From Bacteroidales bacterium UBA5235 (GTDB lineage: Bacteria; Bacteroidota; Bacteroidia; Bacteroidales; VadinHA17), in the NCBI GenBank assembly GCA_002409145.1, contig DHUL01000083.1, positions 1 to 12,644 of the forward strand: 12,644 nucleotides of DNA, read 5' to 3'. Each line of letters opens with the position of its first letter. Within the stretch, counting starts at the first letter, position 1. Both the position numbers and the translations under genes were made by a program. The notes below the pieces were generated by a model that was not told the DNA's origin, ran no database searches, and was given only the letters and a program-made list of their open reading frames with translations. Below, one piece after another: positions 8,318-12,644 of this stretch.

Positions 8318-8366
8318 TTCATTTCGTTTTGAACTTTACTAAGATAGCCTGATTATGCATGCCAGC

Positions 8367-9527
8367 CTATTTGAACAGCAACGGAGCAAATTCATTCAGT
8401 GCCCGGCGCCAGGTAAGCCATTCGTGGGCTGTCCCCTGTGACTCGTGATAAACGATATTTTTGATTCCGTGAGCTTTCAGGGCTTCGACTGCCTCCTTCG
8501 GCCTGCCCTCTTCGGTGCCGGTGCTGATGAACAGGAGGTTTATCTGTTTGTTAAATGCAGCCGGATCTTTGAATACGCCGTTGAAACCTTCCGTAACATC
8601 CTGGCCGGGACGTGAAAAGAAACCGCTGAATGTACCCATCCATGCAAATTTGTCAAGATTGGCAAATACAGTCATTGTTGTCTGGAAACCGCCTCTTGAC
8701 AACCCGGCCATGGCGCGGTTCTGCCTGTCATTTTTCGTGCGGAAGTTACTCTCAATGAAAGGCATAAGGTCCTTGATATAGATCTGGGTCACATCGTTAG
8801 TCGAAGCTTTGCGGACATCGGAATTTGTCTTGATGTCTCCGCAGTCCATAACTACTATCATCGGAACAGCCTTGCCGGCATGGATCAATCCGTCCATAAT
8901 GTTTGCCATGTGTCCCTGGTTTGACCATCCGTTTTCATCCTCGCCCCACCCATGCAGCAGGTACATCACAGGATATTTCTTTTCAGTATTTGATTCGTAT
9001 TCAGCAGGTACGTATACATTGCAGTGACGTTCCATACCGTTTATTTCCGACCAGTAGTAAAGCGAGCGGACCTGTCCGTGAGGGATGTTCTTGTTGAACC
9101 TGTAGTAGTCACCTTCCGGTCCCTCGGGAATTTCAATTCCTGACGATTCCCAATTGCTGCCGAAGAACGCTTCCGTGTTCCTGTCCATAACCGGGACGCT
9201 GTCAATCATGATTGCATAATAGTGGAAACCTACCACCTGGGGATCAGAAGTGCATGTCCATACTCCTTTTTCATCCCTGGTCATGGGGTATTTTTTCCCT
9301 GCAAGGTCGACCATTACACTTGAGGCGTGGGGTGCCACCACCCTGAAGATTGCCTGGCGTGTCTGGGCATTGACGGCAGGGTACTGCGCAAGAAAGGTAT
9401 TGGTTGATGAAGGTTTATAGCCTTCAGGAAGGGGTTCCTGCTGCTGTCCCCGCATACCACCTGCAAACTGGGCAGACACAATACCGCAAATCATCATAAC
9501 GGAAAAAAAGAGTGTAATCTTTTTCAT
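8367..9527 (-). CDS. Secreted CE1-like esterase with N-terminal E-set domain
   Basis: This 386-residue exported alpha/beta-hydrolase resembles feruloyl or acetyl-xylan esterases of family CE1. A 19-residue signal peptide ends at VSA before Q20, followed by a short Gly/Gln-rich stretch. Residues about 55-125 (from AIFRVVAPHASSVMV) form an immunoglobulin-like E-set domain related to CBM48, often found in front of such esterases. The hydrolase domain spans about 155-386, with the oxyanion-side motif LLHGWGEDENGW (190-201), nucleophile S277 in AGLSRGG, and H368 in GTAHEWLTWR. The nucleophile elbow has Arg278 where Met is usual. The acid residue normally sits in a G-x-x-D segment; here the matching place is STGTEEG, so Glu339 or Glu340 may replace Asp. 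It lies 21 bases after the GH3 gene. Whether the acyl group is feruloyl or acetyl cannot be told. Confidence 0.87.
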   Translation of the reverse strand: MKKITLFFSVMMICGIVSAQFAGGMRGQQQEPLPEGYKPSSTNTFLAQYPAVNAQTRQAIFRVVAPHASSVMVDLAGKKYPMTRDEKGVWTCTSDPQVVGFHYYAIMIDSVPVMDRNTEAFFGSNWESSGIEIPEGPEGDYYRFNKNIPHGQVRSLYYWSEINGMERHCNVYVPAEYESNTEKKYPVMYLLHGWGEDENGWSNQGHMANIMDGLIHAGKAVPMIVVMDCGDIKTNSDVRKASTNDVTQIYIKDLMPFIESNFRTKNDRQNRAMAGLSRGGFQTTMTVFANLDKFAWMGTFSGFFSRPGQDVTEGFNGVFKDPAAFNKQINLLFISTGTEEGRPKEAVEALKAHGIKNIVYHESQGTAHEWLTWRRALNEFAPLLFK

Positions 9528-9548
9528 AACTTTTACTTTATTAAATAA

Positions 9549-12143
9549 TTACTGAACAATAATGTTTACTTTCTTAAGATCTTTCGGATCTGAGCTGTTT
9601 CCGTACAGGACCTCATAGTTTCCGGGAGTCACGTTCATTTTACCTTTTGCCCTGTCATAAAACTCAAATGAAGAATATGGCAGGTCAACTGTAACGTCAG
9701 CAGTTTTGCCGGCTTTGACAGTGACCCTGCTGAAACCTCTCAGGGTCTTTAGCGGACCGTCGCTGTCATCCGCCCTGCGGACGTAAACCTGTACTACCTC
9801 TGTCCCGTCGCGTTTTCCCGTGTTTGAAACAGGAACAGAAAGCCTGATGCTTCCGCCGTTTCTGACCTCATTGCTTCCGGTCATGGCTTCTCCGATCCTG
9901 AACGTAGTATAGCTCAGGCCGAAGCCAAACGGGAAGAGCGGGTCATCCATAAAGCGGTAAGTACGGCCGGCCATTGAATAATCCTCAAAATCCGGGACCT
10001 GGCTGATGTCCCTGTAGAAGCTGACAGGCAGTTTGCCCGAAGGATTATAGTCACCAAAAAGAACGTCGGCAACTGCCTGTCCTCCGGACTCGCCTCCGTA
10101 CCATGCCTGGAGAATGGCTTCACAGTTCCCGGTTTCCGGTACAAGTCCTATCGCCGATCCGGAGCAATTCACCAGGATAACTCTCTTCCCTGCTTCCCTG
10201 AGAGCTTTTATACAATTGCGCTGAACAGCCGGTAATTCTATGTCAGTACGGTCACCGCCTTTGAACCCAGGCAGGGAGACCGGCATTTCTTCTCCCTCCA
10301 GTTCGTTCGACAGACCACCTGCAAATATCACAACATCAACACCTTTCAGCTTCGCAATCAGACCTGAGAAATCCTTCTCTGTCTCTCTGCCGAGGTCAAA
10401 CCCGATAACAGCCTGCCAGTTGTAACGCTGTACAAAACGTATCTCTATTTTATATTTCCTGCCTGCTTCAGCCCTGAACGGGATTTTTGAAGACAGTCCG
10501 CGCCAGTCTTCGAACTTTATCACGGTTTCACCGTTTACAAGCAGCTCTAAGGTACCGGCGGTACTGTACCTGAAAACAATCTCTTCTGTCGTTGCAGGTG
10601 TGAACTCTGTTTCGAACCTGGCAGAAAATCCCTCGATTTTCACACCAGGGGCCAGTGCATTCTTCCCTTCAGTAGCCAACCACAAAGGTCCTGTAATTCT
10701 CTGCTCTGCCACAGGATCACCAGTCATGCTGCTATTATTCCAGTAAGTAACCCTGAAACCAGGGCTACCATCCAGGGAACACTCACCGGCCAGGCTGACA
10801 AGCACCTTGCTGTCGACTATGTCACAGGCCTCGTCATATATTATTTTACTTGCCGGCAATTTTGACCTGATACCGTCAAGAATCGTGATTGTACGGATGG
10901 GCGTTCCGTTGTAATTTCCCCAGAGCATTCTCGCGTTATCGGCATTCGGACCTATTACTGCAATTTTTCCCGGGGATTTTTTCAAAGGAAGGATATTGTT
11001 TCTGTTCTGCAGCAGGGTCATGGTCTCGCGTGCCATATCCAGTGCGAGCTTTCTGTGTTCCTCATTGTTTATTACAGAAGCCGGTATCTTTGTCCACGGC
11101 ACGATGGCATCATCATCCATCTCACCCAGGTCAAACCGTCCGGTCAGCACGCGTACAAGGCTCTTATCCATGTCCTCCTGCCTCATCAGGTCAAGTGAGA
11201 CTGCATCGGGTGCCTTAAGATAATTCCAGTTATTCCATGTGCATTCAAGGTCGGTTCCGGCTGGTATGCTCTGTGCTACAGCGTGGGTCGGATCGGATGA
11301 GTATTTATGCCCGTTATAAAAGTCGGCAATGGCATCGCAATCGGAAACGATAAGATACTTATACCCCCAGTCATCCCGAAGGATCCTCTGCAACAGCCTT
11401 GTATTCCCGCAGCAGGGCTCATCTTCCAGGCGCTGATAGGCACACATTACCTCCCTCACATCAGCTTCCTGTACCAGCGCCTTGAAGGCAGGCAGGTAGG
11501 TTTCATAAAGATCCCGCGGATCAACATTGGTGACATTGAGTGAATGGCGGCTCCATTCCGGGCCTGAATGGACTGCAAAGTGCTTGGCACAGGCGAGGAG
11601 CTTCCGGTATTTTGCATCCGTAGGGCCCTGTAACCCGCGTACCACCGAAATCCCCATACGCGATGTCAGATAAGGGTCTTCACCGTAGGTTTCCTGACCC
11701 CGTCCCCACCGCGGGTCACGGAAGATGTTAATGTTTGGTGTCCAGACCGAAAGGCTCAGGAACCGTTTGTTTTCCTGTCCTCTCTGCATGGCCTGGTTAT
11801 ACTTGGCCCGGGTTTCATCTGAGACAGCGCTGAAGATCCTGTAAACCAGCTCATCGTCAAAAGAAGCCGCCATGCCGACAGGCTGGGGAAAGACAGTCAC
11901 ACTGTCATTGTTGGCCAGGCCATGCAATGCCTCGCTCCACCAGTTGAATTTCTTTATTCCAAGCCGCGGGATTGCCTCTGAAACATCGCACATCAGTAAG
12001 GCCTTCTCGTCAAGGGTCAACCGTGTGACAAGATCTTTCGCCCTTTCTTCGGAAGTCAGGGCGGGATTTTGAAACGGGTATTGCTGCCCCCATATTGATG
12101 AGACCAATAGCAGGCCCATGATCAGGATAATTGTTCTTTTCAT
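9549..12143 (-). CDS. GH3 beta-xylosidase/beta-glucosidase with PA14 insert
   Basis: This 864-residue exported retaining beta-glycosidase has a 19-residue signal peptide (ending SSIWG before Q20). The GH3 N-terminal barrel (about 30-350) contains WWSEALHG (68-75), YGEDPYLT (153-160), KH at 187-188, RH at 199-200 and nucleophile D268 in VSDCDAI. The alpha/beta sandwich begins near 370 and is interrupted by a PA14-like domain (about 455-585). It resumes with LSNELEGEEM, where E616 is the likely acid/base. PFGFGLSYTTF (738-748) leads into a C-terminal fibronectin-III-like domain that ends at the stop. The SDCDA form and WWSEALHG recall bacterial beta-xylosidases (some also arabinosidases) more than the SDW form of many beta-glucosidases, but PA14-bearing GH3 enzymes include both. 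The gene follows the fucosidase after the largest gap in the window, 109 bases. Confidence 0.93.
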   Translation of the reverse strand: MKRTIILIMGLLLVSSIWGQQYPFQNPALTSEERAKDLVTRLTLDEKALLMCDVSEAIPRLGIKKFNWWSEALHGLANNDSVTVFPQPVGMAASFDDELVYRIFSAVSDETRAKYNQAMQRGQENKRFLSLSVWTPNINIFRDPRWGRGQETYGEDPYLTSRMGISVVRGLQGPTDAKYRKLLACAKHFAVHSGPEWSRHSLNVTNVDPRDLYETYLPAFKALVQEADVREVMCAYQRLEDEPCCGNTRLLQRILRDDWGYKYLIVSDCDAIADFYNGHKYSSDPTHAVAQSIPAGTDLECTWNNWNYLKAPDAVSLDLMRQEDMDKSLVRVLTGRFDLGEMDDDAIVPWTKIPASVINNEEHRKLALDMARETMTLLQNRNNILPLKKSPGKIAVIGPNADNARMLWGNYNGTPIRTITILDGIRSKLPASKIIYDEACDIVDSKVLVSLAGECSLDGSPGFRVTYWNNSSMTGDPVAEQRITGPLWLATEGKNALAPGVKIEGFSARFETEFTPATTEEIVFRYSTAGTLELLVNGETVIKFEDWRGLSSKIPFRAEAGRKYKIEIRFVQRYNWQAVIGFDLGRETEKDFSGLIAKLKGVDVVIFAGGLSNELEGEEMPVSLPGFKGGDRTDIELPAVQRNCIKALREAGKRVILVNCSGSAIGLVPETGNCEAILQAWYGGESGGQAVADVLFGDYNPSGKLPVSFYRDISQVPDFEDYSMAGRTYRFMDDPLFPFGFGLSYTTFRIGEAMTGSNEVRNGGSIRLSVPVSNTGKRDGTEVVQVYVRRADDSDGPLKTLRGFSRVTVKAGKTADVTVDLPYSSFEFYDRAKGKMNVTPGNYEVLYGNSSDPKDLKKVNIIVQ

Positions 12144-12252
12144 ATTCTTCTCATATCTGATTTTTCAAATCGTCTGGTTCATCGGCAGGTTGTTCAATGT
12201 CGCGGAAAAAAGGTCTCCTGCTGCTTTGTCCTTCCTCTGGTAAACCTCAATT

Positions 12253-12644
12253 CTATACCGTTGGTAATGCAGGAATTTTTCTTCTGAAGGTGAGCCTGAC
12301 TACATAAGCCAATTCATCAAAAGTCTTTTCCGGCAGGCTGATCGTCAGTCCTTCAGTACCCTGCCTGTAATCCAGCGGAAGGTATTTTCCCGCTTCTCCG
12401 TCAATAAGTTCCACTGATTTAAGATACTTAAGATCAATACTATCTGTGGCCAATAAAGAGAGGGTCATATCCTTCTGGCCATTGTCCCAGCCAAGCATGA
12501 TTGCATAAAGGGTCGTGTTGTCCTTTGACCTTGTATATCTTACATCCTTAGCTGTTCCTTCTGCCGGCTCTGTGAATATGCCCTGGCCTGCTCCCATGAG
12601 AGTTGGCCCCTCACCATATTTTTCCCACGCACGCGTGGAATAGA
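12253..12644 (-). CDS. GH29 alpha-L-fucosidase, C-terminal fragment (runs off right edge)
   Basis: Only the last 129 codons are in the window; the frame stays open to the edge with no start, so the gene begins upstream. The segment starts YSTRAWEKYGEGPT, which matches the conserved end of the GH29 catalytic barrel (TRPW..YGEGP in family members). A beta-rich C-terminal domain follows, with RYTRSKDNTTLYAIMLGW, and ends in LAYVVRLTFRRKIP. GH29 enzymes are retaining exo-alpha-L-fucosidases that release terminal L-fucose. The catalytic Asp and the acid/base lie outside the window and cannot be checked, nor can a signal peptide. As the first gene of the visible run, it would supply the sugar for the dehydrogenase, symporter and lactonase genes downstream. 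An internal ATG at 12597 is not the true start, because homologous sequence continues in frame before it. Confidence 0.85.
   Translation of the reverse strand, partial: YSTRAWEKYGEGPTLMGAGQGIFTEPAEGTAKDVRYTRSKDNTTLYAIMLGWDNGQKDMTLSLLATDSIDLKYLKSVELIDGEAGKYLPLDYRQGTEGLTISLPEKTFDELAYVVRLTFRRKIPALPTV

Noticed and set aside
8340..8366. Small palindrome (ATGCAT/GCATGC) between the two esterase genes as a terminator.
   Set aside because: The stem is only a few base pairs with no following T-run on the transcribed strand, so it is not a credible terminator.

Overview
The window is a dense run of ten genes, all on the minus strand, so transcription runs from high to low coordinates. Most gaps are 11 to 66 bases and the largest is 109. 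No RNA gene, transposase, CRISPR array, phage gene or clear terminator is visible, and no gap exceeds 300 bases. Several traits suggest a Bacteroidota member, probably a Bacteroidales/Marinilabiliales-like polysaccharide degrader. These are signal peptides cut just before Gln, A-rich leaders without Shine-Dalgarno motifs, the mix of glycosidase and esterase families, and a FucP-type transporter. This placement is inference, and the species cannot be named from the sequence.

In transcription order, the right-hand part encodes exported carbohydrate-active enzymes. They are the C-terminal end of a GH29 alpha-L-fucosidase (cut by the right edge; its signal peptide is not seen), a GH3 enzyme with an inserted PA14-like domain, a CE1-like esterase with an N-terminal E-set domain, a CE6-like acetylesterase, and a GH31 enzyme resembling alpha-xylosidases. 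The four whole proteins each begin with a type I signal peptide.

The middle is a cytoplasmic and inner-membrane sugar module. It holds an aldo/keto reductase resembling L-fucose dehydrogenase, a FucP-type proton symporter that keeps both key acidic residues, an amidohydrolase resembling L-fuconolactonase, and a zinc-dependent medium-chain dehydrogenase. The left edge holds the first 227 codons of another exported enzyme, a GH43 arabinofuranosidase/xylosidase with its full catalytic triad in view.

Together the genes describe one route. Periplasmic enzymes strip fucosyl, xylosyl, arabinosyl and acyl groups from plant hemicellulose oligosaccharides. FucP imports the freed fucose (or possibly L-galactose). 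The cytoplasmic enzymes then oxidise it to the lactone and hydrolyse that to the aldonate without phosphorylation. The likely substrate is fucosylated, acetylated xyloglucan or a highly decorated heteroxylan. No SusC/SusD pair, endo-glycanase, regulator or later fuconate-pathway enzyme lies in the window, so the locus probably extends beyond both edges. Each gene belongs to a known family; the possible novelty lies in their combination and in the role of the zinc dehydrogenase.
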